Shown: positions 6,537 through 14,744 of the stretch, piece by piece
Layout: the number at the start of each line of letters is the position of its first letter
Position numbering within the stretch: position 1 is the stretch's first letter
DNA from: a virus
Virus record (IMG/VR): IMGVR_UViG_3300036804_000351
Span: 1-44,957 of that record
Length of the DNA: 44,957 nucleotides
Reading direction: 5' to 3' (one strand)
The notes under the pieces: generated by a model
Told to the model about the DNA's origin: nothing
Databases searched by the model: none
Seen by the model: only the letters and a program-made list of their open reading frames with translations
Program-made: the position numbers and the translations under genes

Positions 6537-7530
6537 GTTATCCGCATATGTCTGGGATGGTTGCGCTGCTGCCGGTTTAAAAATATCGGCGGTGGCCATT
6601 ATGGCGCGCCTCGCTGACTTCAGTTCTGACGAGGGCCTGTGCTGGCCGTCTATCACTACGATTGCCCGCCAGCTGGGTGCAGGTGAAAGCACTGTGCGTA
6701 CAACGCTTGGCAAACTTGAGGCTGACGGCTGGATCACCAGTACCCAGCGCCGCAAGGGAAACCGCAACACATCGAACATGTACCAGCTGAATATCGCTAA
6801 GCTTCGTGCTGCTGCTGAACCGTCAGATTCTGACACATCAAAATCTGACACATCAAATTCTGACCGGTCAAAATCCGACGCATCAAAATCAAGCACGAAT
6901 ACCGGTTTTCACCCGCCAGAATCTGGGGGGGATCCGTTAGTAAATTCAAAACAAGATCCATCAGATATTAAAACCCCTTGTCAGCCTGCTGCGCAGACCG
7001 ACGCAGAAGTCGAAATTACTGATCAGGCTAAACAGGTTCTGAATTACCTGAACCAGACGACAGGCTCACGCTATCAGGTCAGCAAATCCTCACTGGATAA
7101 CATCCGCGCCAGACTGCGTGAAGGCTTCACCCGTGAAGAACAGCAACTGACCGTTGATTACATGCATGCCAAGTGGGGCGGAGATCTGGAAATGGCCGAG
7201 TACCTGCGACCGTCCACGCTGTTCCAGCCTTCAAAGTTCCCTGGCTACCTCGAGGGAGCCAACGCATGGAATCGTGCTGGCCGCCCAGCCCGTAAAAACG
7301 GTAAGTGGGATCGCGGCGAAGTAGCTGTTGATACCTCAGAACGCGATTCAGCTTACCGCCGGTTCATCAGTGGCGTTGCGGCGGCCAAAGCCCCGAGTGA
7401 TTTGGAAAAACTGGTTTGCACCGAGGCAAGTAAGGCAAGCGTGCGCGGTATGCGTAGTGATTTCGCGATCAGCACTTGGAACCGCATCTGGAAAGAATGC
7501 GCCCAGCGCCAGCAGGGAGTGAAAGCATGA
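6526..7530 (+). CDS. O-like replication initiator, winged helix plus conserved phage C-terminal domain
   Basis: A 334-residue protein. Residues ~20-95 form a winged helix (LCWPSITTIARQLGAGESTVRTTLGKL, shown here in part). A low-complexity linker at residues ~100-125 is encoded by four 15-bp tandem repeats. The C-terminal region (~165-260: VLNYLNQTTGSRYQ, FTREEQQLTVDYMHAKW, LRPSTLFQPSKFPGYLEG) is the conserved phage C-terminal domain typical of phage replisome organisers. It takes the place of lambda O. No P/DnaC-like helicase loader follows; the next gene is a methylase, so host helicase loading may be done by this protein's C-terminus (inference). The tandem repeats are a likely origin of replication. 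Confidence 0.82.
   Translation: MSVKLSAYVWDGCAAAGLKISAVAIMARLADFSSDEGLCWPSITTIARQLGAGESTVRTTLGKLEADGWITSTQRRKGNRNTSNMYQLNIAKLRAAAEPSDSDTSKSDTSNSDRSKSDASKSSTNTGFHPPESGGDPLVNSKQDPSDIKTPCQPAAQTDAEVEITDQAKQVLNYLNQTTGSRYQVSKSSLDNIRARLREGFTREEQQLTVDYMHAKWGGDLEMAEYLRPSTLFQPSKFPGYLEGANAWNRAGRPARKNGKWDRGEVAVDTSERDSAYRRFISGVAAAKAPSDLEKLVCTEASKASVRGMRSDFAISTWNRIWKECAQRQQGVKA
6829..6888 (+). repeat. Four 15-bp iterons, probable replication origin
   Basis: Four tandem copies of a 15-bp unit inside the initiator gene: TCTGACACATCAAAA, TCTGACACATCAAAT, TCTGACCGGTCAAAA, TCCGACGCATCAAAA. The array keeps the reading frame and encodes a Ser-Asp/Ser-Lys linker. In lambda the O-binding iterons also lie in the middle of gene O, so this is most simply the phage origin. 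An AT-rich stretch is less obvious than in lambda. Confidence 0.7.
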
Positions 7531-8468
7531 GCTACCAACTGATTTACGCCGATCCGGCTTGGCAGTATTCCAACAAGATAAGCAATGGCGCAGCGGGCTA
7601 CCATTACAGCACTATGCCAATCGAAGCAATGAAGCGCCTTCCGGTGTGGAGTATAGCTGATGAAAACGCCGTTCTCGCAATGTGGTACACCGGCAATTTT
7701 GCTTCAGAAGCGGTTGAGCTGGCGCAGGCGTGGGGCTTTAAAGTCAAAACCATGAAGGGCTTCACCTGGGTGAAACTCTACGAACAGGCCCGCAGCCGCA
7801 TTGAGCGCGCACTGGCAGAGCAGACCATGATGGACCTTGAAGACTTCATGGAAACTTTGAACGTCGAAACGGTTATGAATGGCGGCAACTATACGCGCGG
7901 CAATACCGAAGACGTGCTGATCGCAGTTCGCGGTTCTGGCCTCGATCGTCTCAGCGCCAGCGTTAAGCAGGTGGTATACAGCTGCCGCGGCGAGCATAGC
8001 GAAAAGCCAGCCGAGGTGCGCTTCCGTCTCGAAGAGCTTTACGGATCAGTATCCCGCATTGAGCTGTTCAGCCGTGGTGATGCTGCTGGCTGGCATCACT
8101 GGGGTAATGAAAACCCGTTCAACGATATCGAGCTGGTGCCTGCGACCTTCACCACGATTCCGCCTGCGCGCAATTCCCGCGTGAAATCCTTAGCCGGTCA
8201 TTATCTGGCTGTGCAGGCTGGCGCCTTACAACAAAACCAACCGCAAAATATTCCCGAAATTATTCCGGTACCAGAAACCAATAATCAGGTGTGGCCAGCC
8301 GAAGTGCATTACCTCTTCGACCAGGTGGCTGAGTCTTCAAACCTTGCCGCCCACCTCCAGAACAAACTGCGTCACCACATCAATCGCCTGAGAATGGACG
8401 GCCTGCCAACGGCTGAAATCATTAACACCGCTGGCACACTGGCCCGCGCAATGGGAGCAACAGCATGA
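7527..8468 (+). CDS. MT-A70 family DNA N6-adenine methyltransferase
   Basis: A 313-residue protein starting MSYQLIYADPAWQYSN. The DPAW catalytic tetrad at residues 9-12 is the DPPW-type signature of MT-A70/Dam-like adenine methylases. A second family block is 'NTEDVLIAVRG' with HSEKPAEVRFRLEELYG near residues 150-175. The C-terminal ~80 residues are an extension with a helical end. Start at 7527 by GGGAG ribosome site and ATGA overlap with the previous gene. Expected to methylate phage and host DNA, probably protecting phage DNA from restriction; the target sequence is unknown. No cognate nuclease lies next to it. Confidence 0.88.
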   Translation: MSYQLIYADPAWQYSNKISNGAAGYHYSTMPIEAMKRLPVWSIADENAVLAMWYTGNFASEAVELAQAWGFKVKTMKGFTWVKLYEQARSRIERALAEQTMMDLEDFMETLNVETVMNGGNYTRGNTEDVLIAVRGSGLDRLSASVKQVVYSCRGEHSEKPAEVRFRLEELYGSVSRIELFSRGDAAGWHHWGNENPFNDIELVPATFTTIPPARNSRVKSLAGHYLAVQAGALQQNQPQNIPEIIPVPETNNQVWPAEVHYLFDQVAESSNLAAHLQNKLRHHINRLRMDGLPTAEIINTAGTLARAMGATA

Positions 8469-10462
8469 AAGAAATCATCGTAGACAATTTTGCGGGCGGC
8501 GGCGGTGCGAGCACCGGTATTGAAATGGCAACGGGCCGCAGCGTGGATATCGCGATCAACCATGATGAGAACGCCATTGCTATGCACAGCACCAATCACC
8601 CTGAAACGCTGCATTACTGCGAATCGGTGTTCGACGTTGATCCTGTTGCGGCGACCGCTGGGCGTCCCGTTGGCCTGGCATGGTTCAGCCCGGATTGCCG
8701 TCACTTCAGCAAAGCGAAGGGCAGCAAACCGGTAAAAAAAGAAATCCGTGGTCTGGCCTGGATTGTGATCCGCTGGGCACTGGCGAAGCGCCCGCGCGTG
8801 ATGATGTTGGAGAACGTCGAAGAATTTAAAACGTGGGGTCCGCTGCTTACCGCAGAAGACGGCACCGAACATCCGGATCCGGCGCTTGCTGGCGAAACCT
8901 TTGCCGCGTTCATTGGCATGCTGACCACGGGCGTTCCGGCTGATCATCCAGCAATTGCCGAGTGCTGCGAAGTGCTGAACATCGATGTGAACAGCGACGA
9001 TGTCCGCCGTCTGGTGGCCGGTCTGGGCTATGTTGTCGATCACCGCGAGTTACGTGCCTGCGATTTCGGCGCGCCGACCATTCGCCGCCGGTTCTTCATG
9101 GTGATGCGTTGTGATGGCCAGCCGGTTCAGTGGCCATTGGCCAGCCACGGCGATCCCAAGTCTCTCGATGTACAGAGCGGCAAGCTGGCGCCATACCGCA
9201 TCGCAGCCGAGTGCATTGATTGGTCTATCCCATGCCCGAGCATCTTCGAACGCAAAAAGCCGCTGGCAGAGAACACCCTGAAACGTATTGCCCGTGGTAT
9301 CCAGCGCTTTGTAATCGACAACCCGACGCCGTTTATCGTGAAGTGCAATCACACCAGCACCAAATCCGTTTATAACTGCTTCCGTGGTCAGGCGCTGGAT
9401 GAGCCACTTCAGACGATCACCAAAACCCACGGTTATGCGGTCGTTACCCCGCACATCACCAAATTCCGCACCGGTGCGACTGGTCAGGAAGTTGATGAGC
9501 CATTGCCGACGATCACCGCTGGCAGTTCAGAACGCCCGGGTGGGAATGGGCATGCTTTGGGCATGGTTGAAGCAACCCTGGCACCAGCACTGATTCAGAT
9601 GGGTTATGGCGAACGTGAAGGACAGGCTCCCCGTGCACTGAATATCGAAAAACCGATCGGCACGGTAACTGCTGGCGGCAATAAGTTTGCGGTGGTAGCG
9701 CCAATCATTGCTCGTATCGGACAAACAGGCTTTGGTGGCGACCGCATGGCGTATGAAGCTGGCAAACCACTTACCACTGTAACCAGCAAAGCAGAACACC
9801 TGTTGGTGGCCCCGGTGATCGCCCGGCAGTTTGGCAACAGTGTTGGACACGCTGCTGATGAGCCAAACGGCACTATCACGGCGGGCGGTGGCGGCAAAAG
9901 TCAGTTATGCACGGCTTTCCTCGCGAAACACTTCGGCGGTAACTACACCGGTGCTGGCGCGGCGATGGATGCACCAGCTCACACCGTTACCACCACCGAT
10001 CATCATGCGCTGGTCACATCCAATCTGATTAAGTTGCGTGGCACCTGCAAAGACGGCCAGCCCGTCACTCAACCAGCCCCAACCATCACTGCCGGCGGCC
10101 TGCATATCGGAGAGGTTCGCGCTTTCTTACTCAAGTATTACGGCAACGAAAAAGAAGGCGTCAGCCTGGATGAATCCCTGCACACCGTAACCACGAATGA
10201 CCGGTTTGGCCTGGTCACGGTCGAGGGTGTTGATTATCAGATCGTTGATATCGGAATGCGCATGTTGCAACCGCACGAGCTTTACGCGGCACAGGGCTTC
10301 CCGAGCTGGTACATCATCGATCAGGACTATCGCGGCACTAAATACGCAAAAGACAAACAGGTCGCCCGCTGTGGCAACGCGGTTCCGCCACCGTTCGCAG
10401 AAGCTCTGGTGCGCGCCAACCTGCCGGAAATGTGTGGCGCTGATAAAGAGGTGGCCGCGTGA
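8465..10462 (+). CDS. C5 cytosine DNA methyltransferase with repeated central region
   Basis: A 665-residue protein. Motif I FAGGGGAS is at residues 9-16, the catalytic loop SPDCRHFS carries Cys78, motif VI LENV is near 115-118, and the C-terminal motifs PHELYAAQGFPSWY and RCGNAVPPPFA close the fold. It is far longer than a minimal C5 methylase because residues ~310-580 consist of about seven degenerate repeats of 35-50 residues, each with a core like 'DEPLxTITaGg' followed by a 'vvaPhI.k..G' block. This sits where the target recognition domain lies, between motifs VIII and IX. Start overlaps the previous stop (ATGA). Likely role: anti-restriction modification of phage DNA. Confidence 0.9.
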   Translation: MKEIIVDNFAGGGGASTGIEMATGRSVDIAINHDENAIAMHSTNHPETLHYCESVFDVDPVAATAGRPVGLAWFSPDCRHFSKAKGSKPVKKEIRGLAWIVIRWALAKRPRVMMLENVEEFKTWGPLLTAEDGTEHPDPALAGETFAAFIGMLTTGVPADHPAIAECCEVLNIDVNSDDVRRLVAGLGYVVDHRELRACDFGAPTIRRRFFMVMRCDGQPVQWPLASHGDPKSLDVQSGKLAPYRIAAECIDWSIPCPSIFERKKPLAENTLKRIARGIQRFVIDNPTPFIVKCNHTSTKSVYNCFRGQALDEPLQTITKTHGYAVVTPHITKFRTGATGQEVDEPLPTITAGSSERPGGNGHALGMVEATLAPALIQMGYGEREGQAPRALNIEKPIGTVTAGGNKFAVVAPIIARIGQTGFGGDRMAYEAGKPLTTVTSKAEHLLVAPVIARQFGNSVGHAADEPNGTITAGGGGKSQLCTAFLAKHFGGNYTGAGAAMDAPAHTVTTTDHHALVTSNLIKLRGTCKDGQPVTQPAPTITAGGLHIGEVRAFLLKYYGNEKEGVSLDESLHTVTTNDRFGLVTVEGVDYQIVDIGMRMLQPHELYAAQGFPSWYIIDQDYRGTKYAKDKQVARCGNAVPPPFAEALVRANLPEMCGADKEVAA

Positions 10463-10620
10463 ATCAACTCCAAAATATTTGGCTTGATGCTTATCGCGGT
10501 TGGTTAAAAGCAGTCTCCCCGGAGGGGGAGCTGCATCCCACTGATTACACCGCTGCGCGGGAACATGCTGACTCTGTGCTGAATAGCCTGATCAAGGCGG
10601 GGGAGGTTGCATGCAACTGA
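10459..10620 (+). CDS. Small early-operon protein
   Basis: A 53-residue frame starting at GTG (GTGA overlap with the methylase stop) and running 10 bases into rusA. It begins with NQLQNIWLDAYRGWLKAVSP and is mostly helical and acidic. Overlapping starts and stops on both sides (GTGA, and shared ATGCAACTGA with rusA) support translation. I do not recognise it beyond similar short frames before rusA in other lambdoid phages. Confidence 0.55.
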   Translation: MNQLQNIWLDAYRGWLKAVSPEGELHPTDYTAAREHADSVLNSLIKAGEVACN

Positions 10621-10985
10621 TCCTGCCATTCCCGCCTAGCGTCAACGGTTACTGGCGCTCCACCAGAAAAGGCGTGTTGATCAGCGAGCGCGGGCGGATC
10701 TTCCGGTCAAATGCGCTGGCGGCGATTTATCAGCAGTTGCGCTGCCGGCCACCGGCGCTGCTGACTGAGCTGGATGTGCATCTGGTTCTGTTCCCGCCGA
10801 CCAGAGCGAAACGCGATTTAGATAATTTCCAGAAGGCGTTGTTTGATGGCCTTACCCACGCGGGGATCTGGAAGGACGACAGCCAGGTCAAACGCATGAC
10901 GGTCGAATGGGGACCGGTTACCAAAGATGGGAAGGCAGAAATAACGATTACTGATTTCAAACCCGCCGGTGTGCAGCCGGCTTAA
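10611..10985 (+). CDS. rusA: RusA Holliday junction resolvase
   Basis: A 124-residue crossover junction endonuclease. The start 'MQLILPFPPSVNGYWRS' and the acidic catalytic motifs RAKRDLDNFQKALFDGL (Asp69, Asp71) and GIWKDDSQV (Asp89/Asp90) match RusA, whose essential aspartates are at about 70, 72 and 91. It resolves four-way junctions and D-loops arising in phage recombination and replication. Full length for the family (about 120). It is part of the tightly packed rightward early operon. Confidence 0.93.
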   Translation: MQLILPFPPSVNGYWRSTRKGVLISERGRIFRSNALAAIYQQLRCRPPALLTELDVHLVLFPPTRAKRDLDNFQKALFDGLTHAGIWKDDSQVKRMTVEWGPVTKDGKAEITITDFKPAGVQPA

Positions 10986-10999
10986 CGTGTGGGGTATTT

Positions 11000-11695
11000 A
11001 TGTCGAACAGTTTGCTGTCAGGAAAAGTGGTAACGATGTCGAGCCGTGAGATTGCTGCGCTGGTGCAGAGTAAGCACAGCAATGTCAAACGGTCGGCAGA
11101 ACGGCTGGTGGTTGCTGGTATTTTAAGCGCGCCGTTGGAGCACACCCCCTATCAACACGAACAGAACGGGGAAGAATATCAGGAGTATTGGTTCAATAAG
11201 CGCGACTCGCTGGTGCTGGTTGCCCGGCTGTCGCCCGAGTTCACCGCCGCAGTAGTTGACCGCTGGCAGGAGCTGGAATTGAAAAACCAGTTACCCCAGT
11301 CATTGCCGGAAGCTCTCCGCCTGGCAGCTGATCTGGCCGATGAAAAACAGGCACTGGAATCTCAGCTGGCGCTGGCCGCGCCGAAAGTTGATTTCGTTGA
11401 TCAGTACGTCATTGCGAAAGGGTCTATGGGATTCCGGTCAGTCTGCAAGCTGCTCAAGGCAAAAGAACCTGAATTTCGTTTATTCCTCATCGATGAAAAA
11501 ATTATTTACCGGCAGGACGGTCAGTTCACGCCCTACAGCACGCATACAGCCGCTGGCCGTTTTGAAATGAAGACAGGTACCAATCCGAATAATCAGCATG
11601 CATTCCGACAGGCAAGGTTTACCCCGAAAGGTATTCAGTGGGTCGCCGGGCTGTGGGCTGAGCATCTTCGGAAGAAACAGGAGAACGCCGCGTGA
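11000..11695 (+). CDS. Phage antirepressor: Rha-like N-terminus, KilA-C/ANT C-terminus
   Basis: A 231-residue two-domain protein. Residues ~8-95 contain MSSREIAALVQSKHSNVKRS and an 'EYWFNKRDSLVLVARLSPEF' block typical of Rha/antirepressor N-terminal domains. After a helical linker, residues ~120-225 form a KilA-C (ANT) domain (KGSMGFRSVCKLLKAKEPEF, QARFTPKGIQWVAGLW). Such proteins bind DNA or repressor and modulate the lysis-lysogeny choice. Fifteen bases follow rusA; the last bases overlap DUF968 by 4. Confidence 0.85.
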   Translation: MSNSLLSGKVVTMSSREIAALVQSKHSNVKRSAERLVVAGILSAPLEHTPYQHEQNGEEYQEYWFNKRDSLVLVARLSPEFTAAVVDRWQELELKNQLPQSLPEALRLAADLADEKQALESQLALAAPKVDFVDQYVIAKGSMGFRSVCKLLKAKEPEFRLFLIDEKIIYRQDGQFTPYSTHTAAGRFEMKTGTNPNNQHAFRQARFTPKGIQWVAGLWAEHLRKKQENAA

Positions 11696-12705
11696 GAGCA
11701 TTACTGAAACCATACCCGCAGCGGGATCTGGGGATCGTGTTGTTACGGCCGCCGGGCGACCTGCTGCAGCATTTCAGCGGAAAACGCCTGTTGATCACCG
11801 ATGAACCGGCTGACCTGCGGGGCGCGGCAGACGGACTGGTACCTGTGGAGGCTCAACCGTTATCGCGTGATCCGCGCCTTGCAATATTTCTTACATCAGA
11901 GCCGATTATCAATCTGGTTGGCGGGTGGGATGCCCTCACGTTGTGGGTTAAGCGCAATCGCGGCTGCCAATGCACCGACTTTGGCGGCCAGTACCATCAT
12001 CACGAACTGGTTCAGTCTCGCCGTGGGCATGGCGTGGTGTCCCTGTGCTGGTCCCATGACAACGAATATCACGGGAAAGAATCCGTGAAACTTGATGCGG
12101 CTGCCCGGGCGAACGCCACTGAATTTGTCTCTGAGATGATCCGTGCACGCTCCCGGTTACCTGCCGGACACCAACTGACTTTGCCGGAGCTTTGCTGGTG
12201 GGCAATTAGTAACGGTCTGGCGTCCCATCTGCCGGAGGAAATTATCTGCGAGGCGCTGGGGATGAGATACCGGCCGCCGGGCGAACAGCTGAAGGAATCC
12301 GATATCAACCCCGGCGAACGCGAGCCACGTGAAGTGCTGGCGAGCAACATCAAACCGGTGCTGGCGCTGGCCGTTGATCCGGAAACCCCTGAATCCTTCA
12401 TGCTGCGCCCGAAGCGCCGCCGGTACGAAAACACGAAATACACCCAATGGGTAAAGCGCCAGCCATGCTGCGGCTGTGGCAACGGGTCTGACGATCCGCA
12501 CCACATCACCGGCAATGGTTTTGGCGGTATGGCAACAAAGGCGCATGACCTGTTCGTGATCCCGCTGTGCAGACGGTGTCACGACTTACTTCATGCGAAT
12601 ACCCCGGATTGGGAAGAAGAACACGGTACACAGGAACACCTGTTACTGACGACATTAGACCGCGCGCTGGCGATGGGTGTTATCGCTACGGGCAAGCAAA
12701 AATAA
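11692..12705 (+). CDS. DUF968 protein, HNH-like zinc domain
   Basis: A 337-residue protein. The C-terminal ~90 residues hold PCCGCGNGSDDPHHITGNG, then LFVIPLCRRCHDLLH: CxxC-type zinc ligands around an HH...H nuclease-like core. This is the DUF968 family found before Q in lambdoid phages. It is thought to be HNH-related, probably acting in recombination (a NinB/NinG-region role), but activity is not established. The N-terminal ~190 residues have a Trp/Cys-rich region (RGCQCTDFGGQYHHHE) of unknown role. Starts at a GTG overlapping the antirepressor stop. Confidence 0.82.
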   Translation: MRALLKPYPQRDLGIVLLRPPGDLLQHFSGKRLLITDEPADLRGAADGLVPVEAQPLSRDPRLAIFLTSEPIINLVGGWDALTLWVKRNRGCQCTDFGGQYHHHELVQSRRGHGVVSLCWSHDNEYHGKESVKLDAAARANATEFVSEMIRARSRLPAGHQLTLPELCWWAISNGLASHLPEEIICEALGMRYRPPGEQLKESDINPGEREPREVLASNIKPVLALAVDPETPESFMLRPKRRRYENTKYTQWVKRQPCCGCGNGSDDPHHITGNGFGGMATKAHDLFVIPLCRRCHDLLHANTPDWEEEHGTQEHLLLTTLDRALAMGVIATGKQK

Positions 12706-12719
12706 GTGTGGAGAGAATA

Positions 12720-13079
12720 ATGCGTGATATTCAACTGGTTTTAGAGCGTTGGGGTGTATGGTCTCGGCATAGATATGAAATGGAATTCTCGCCTATAGCA
12801 GCAGGGTTCAAAGGTTTGTTACCTGAATCGGCAAGCTCGGCTAGCTGCACCGATTCAGACGCGATGATCATTGACTCATGTGTGGGCAAACTTAAGCAGA
12901 AGCGACCTGATGAGTGGAAATTCATTCATGACCATTACATAAAGGATATTCCTAAACGCAGGATAGCTAAAAAGTATCGCTGCGACGAAAAGATGATCCG
13001 TATAAAATTACAAATGGCAGAAGGTTTTATCGAAGGCTGCTTGTCGATGCTTGATGTTAGGCTTGAGATGGAAGTTTAA
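12720..13079 (+). CDS. Q-like late antiterminator
   Basis: A 119-residue protein with the antiterminator Q family layout: N-terminal RDIQLVLERWGVWSRHR, central 'SDAMIIDSCVGKLKQKRPDEW', and a C-terminal HTH-like segment (DIPKRRIAKKYRCDEKMIR). Start at 12720 by GGAGAG 5 bases upstream; a longer frame from 12567 runs inside DUF968 in another frame. It is the last gene of the rightward early operon, followed by a terminator and an inverted cargo segment. It should allow RNA polymerase to read through the terminator at 14299 into the late genes. Confidence 0.85.
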   Translation: MRDIQLVLERWGVWSRHRYEMEFSPIAAGFKGLLPESASSASCTDSDAMIIDSCVGKLKQKRPDEWKFIHDHYIKDIPKRRIAKKYRCDEKMIRIKLQMAEGFIEGCLSMLDVRLEMEV

Positions 13080-13084
13080 AGAAC

Positions 13085-13106
13085 AAAGCCCGATCACTCG
13101 GGCTTT
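13085..13106. terminator. Bidirectional terminator between Q and leftward cargo gene
   Basis: Perfect 9-bp stem AAAGCCCGA (13085-13093) and TCGGGCTTT (13098-13106) with a TCAC loop, flanked by T-rich sequence on the right. The stop codon of the leftward cargo gene lies in the loop. It separates converging transcripts. Confidence 0.75.
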
Positions 13107-14104
13107 TCTTCAACGTCTTTAACATACAGGATGACCGCAGACTTAATTTCACCATCAACATGTTTAGCGTTAATGCTTAAGTGAACAGGTTTTCTCTCCC
13201 ATTCGGCTTTCTGAAGGGCATCTTTGTTACCTGACTCATCCAAGAAGATATCTTGAACGACACATGTTAAACGCTGATCACCACCAACTCGGCGAACTTT
13301 CACCTTAAATGACTCAGGGTCAGTGTTGTTGACTTCTTCAATGCGATAGATTCCATCCACACGCATCTCAGTAGAGCGCCTGCGAGCGTTTTTAGTGAGT
13401 TCACTTGCCATATCAGAATCTAGTTGGACACCACCAATTTCTGCTGTGTCGGCTCTAACAAATGACTTGACCATTTCGGTCTTAGCATCATAAGACATGC
13501 GCTCCATGTTATCTAATAACGGCTTTTCATGGATGATTTGCTGGACAACCTTAAGTCGTTCGGTTTCATGGGAACTCATAGTTTCCATGGTTTTCAAGTG
13601 CGCTTTATCGCCATCTTTAGCGATTTCAGCCATGCGAATCTCTTTGCGGTTATCAAGGAATTTTTTGAAAAGGGATGTGCCACCCCATATCAAGGCGGCG
13701 CCCAGAACGATGATGACGATTTCTTGAGGGCTCATTTTGCCGATTAATTCCTGCATAAGTTTGGTTAAAAATCCGTCAATATTTACTTCGACAATTGACG
13801 AACCTTTTTCAACAGTTACCTCTATCTCTAAGGCATCCAGCTCTTCTTTAGTCAGTTTTCTTGAGTCTGGGACGCCGTATTTGGCTAATGCGTAAGATTT
13901 ATTGATCTGCGCCTGCATCTCAACAAAACCTTTCATCACTGAAGGAGTAAGACTGTTATTAAATTTTTTGCCAGTTAAGCGAAACGTTAGGTTCGGCCAA
14001 CCATCAAAAGAAATATGCTCAGGTAAGGAATAGCCAGATAGGTACTGCTGAACATACTCAAAGGCTTCATCCTCTGAGTTAATAGTAACCTTATTATCGT
14101 CCAA
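13094..14104 (-). CDS. Membrane-anchored cargo protein of unknown function
   Basis: A 336-residue protein on the strand opposite to the surrounding phage genes. Residues ~1-120 form a soluble, weakly acidic domain. One transmembrane helix lies at ~125-148 (IVIIVLGAALIWGGTSLFKKF), flanked by KMSPQE and a basic stop-transfer. The C-terminal ~180 residues (from MAEIAKDGDKAH) are cytoplasmic and helical, then beta-rich (SFKVKVRRVGGDQRLTCVV). No ATG fits the N-terminus; a TTG at 14104 follows AAGGAG by 6 bases and is my start (a TTG at 14149 has no ribosome site). Probable own promoter: -10 TATAAT at 14210-14205. This arrangement is typical of lysogen-expressed morons such as exclusion or abortive-infection genes; function is unknown. 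Confidence 0.7.
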   Translation of the reverse strand: MDDNKVTINSEDEAFEYVQQYLSGYSLPEHISFDGWPNLTFRLTGKKFNNSLTPSVMKGFVEMQAQINKSYALAKYGVPDSRKLTKEELDALEIEVTVEKGSSIVEVNIDGFLTKLMQELIGKMSPQEIVIIVLGAALIWGGTSLFKKFLDNRKEIRMAEIAKDGDKAHLKTMETMSSHETERLKVVQQIIHEKPLLDNMERMSYDAKTEMVKSFVRADTAEIGGVQLDSDMASELTKNARRRSTEMRVDGIYRIEEVNNTDPESFKVKVRRVGGDQRLTCVVQDIFLDESGNKDALQKAEWERKPVHLSINAKHVDGEIKSAVILYVKDVEEKPE

Positions 14105-14354
14105 TACGAACTCCTTGTGGAACAAAAATTCAGCAGCCAGAGGTTGCAACCTGGGTTGCCCGGCTTCTTTTAGTTTTGAGTAAGCTGTGTGTAAGCAAAC
14201 ATAAATTATATTGAAGAAAAAATCACTAACGCGGTCCGCAAATTTGCTTGTAACGTGTTAAGAGTGGTCACGTAGTCACAAAGCTTAAGTAATCTCAGAA
14301 CCCCGTCTTCACGGGGTTTTCTTGTTGTTAGAGGCCATCAGTGCACTCAACAAG
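14105..14354. promoter_or_regulatory. Late control region
   Basis: Gap without a gene between two leftward cargo genes. It holds the probable promoter of the 13094-14104 gene (minus-strand TATAAT at 14210-14205). A rightward intrinsic terminator lies at 14299-14322 (AACCCCGT/ACGGGGTT stem, TTTTC tail). By analogy with lambda pR'-tR', the Q-dependent late promoter should lie between ~14210 and 14299, but I cannot pick out its -35/-10 with confidence. Confidence 0.45.
14299..14322 (+). terminator. Rightward terminator upstream of late genes
   Basis: Perfect 8-bp stem AACCCCGT (14299-14306) / ACGGGGTT (14311-14318), CTTC loop, followed by TTTTC. No rightward gene ends just before it, which fits a short leader transcript from a late promoter that is terminated unless Q is present. 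Confidence 0.65.
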
Positions 14355-14744
14355 TTATTTGTACTTGCTAAAGTCGATACTACAAAGAAGGTCAGCAGCT
14401 GACGCAGCAATGCTGCTACCACCTTTTACATAGTCAATATTATTGGTGAGGCCGCCAGAGAGATTGTAAAGTTTGATAACCCCATATTCCTTTTTGCAAT
14501 CCAAGTCCGAAATTGTGAACTTGCTGTAATAAACAGATTTATCCTTTGTAGTTGGACCAGGCACAAATTGAATGATCATAGATCTTATGCCTTTAGAAAT
14601 TTCTCCAGAGCCATTTTTACCGTACTCAGATACCTCGTCATTACCAGAGAGATATGTCCATCCTGCAATAATAGGTGGAGCTTCAGCGTACGCGTTGTGT
14701 AGAGAGCTAAGCAAAAAAACACCAACAAGCCATTTGATCTTCAT
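14355..14744 (-). CDS. Secreted small cargo protein
   Basis: A 129-residue protein with a clear signal peptide (MKIKWLVGVFLLSSLHNAYA, cleavage after AYA). The mature domain of ~109 residues has two cysteines (DLDCKKEYG and DLLCSIDF) and blocks 'AGWTYLSGNDEVSEYG' and 'YYSKFTISDLDC', which recall the surface-adhesin E type domain of small periplasmic/surface proteins (uncertain). Leftward, outside the late operon, more AT-rich than the phage genes. Probably a lysogenic-conversion gene exported to the periplasm or surface. Confidence 0.65.
   Translation of the reverse strand: MKIKWLVGVFLLSSLHNAYAEAPPIIAGWTYLSGNDEVSEYGKNGSGEISKGIRSMIIQFVPGPTTKDKSVYYSKFTISDLDCKKEYGVIKLYNLSGGLTNNIDYVKGGSSIAASAADLLCSIDFSKYK

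Noticed and set aside
8372-9043. 223-codon leftward frame within the C5 methylase
   Set aside because: Antisense shadow of a clear methylase; His/Arg/Ala-biased composition.
7527-10462. Restriction-modification system
   Set aside because: Two methylases but no restriction nuclease next to them; they look like phage self-protection genes.
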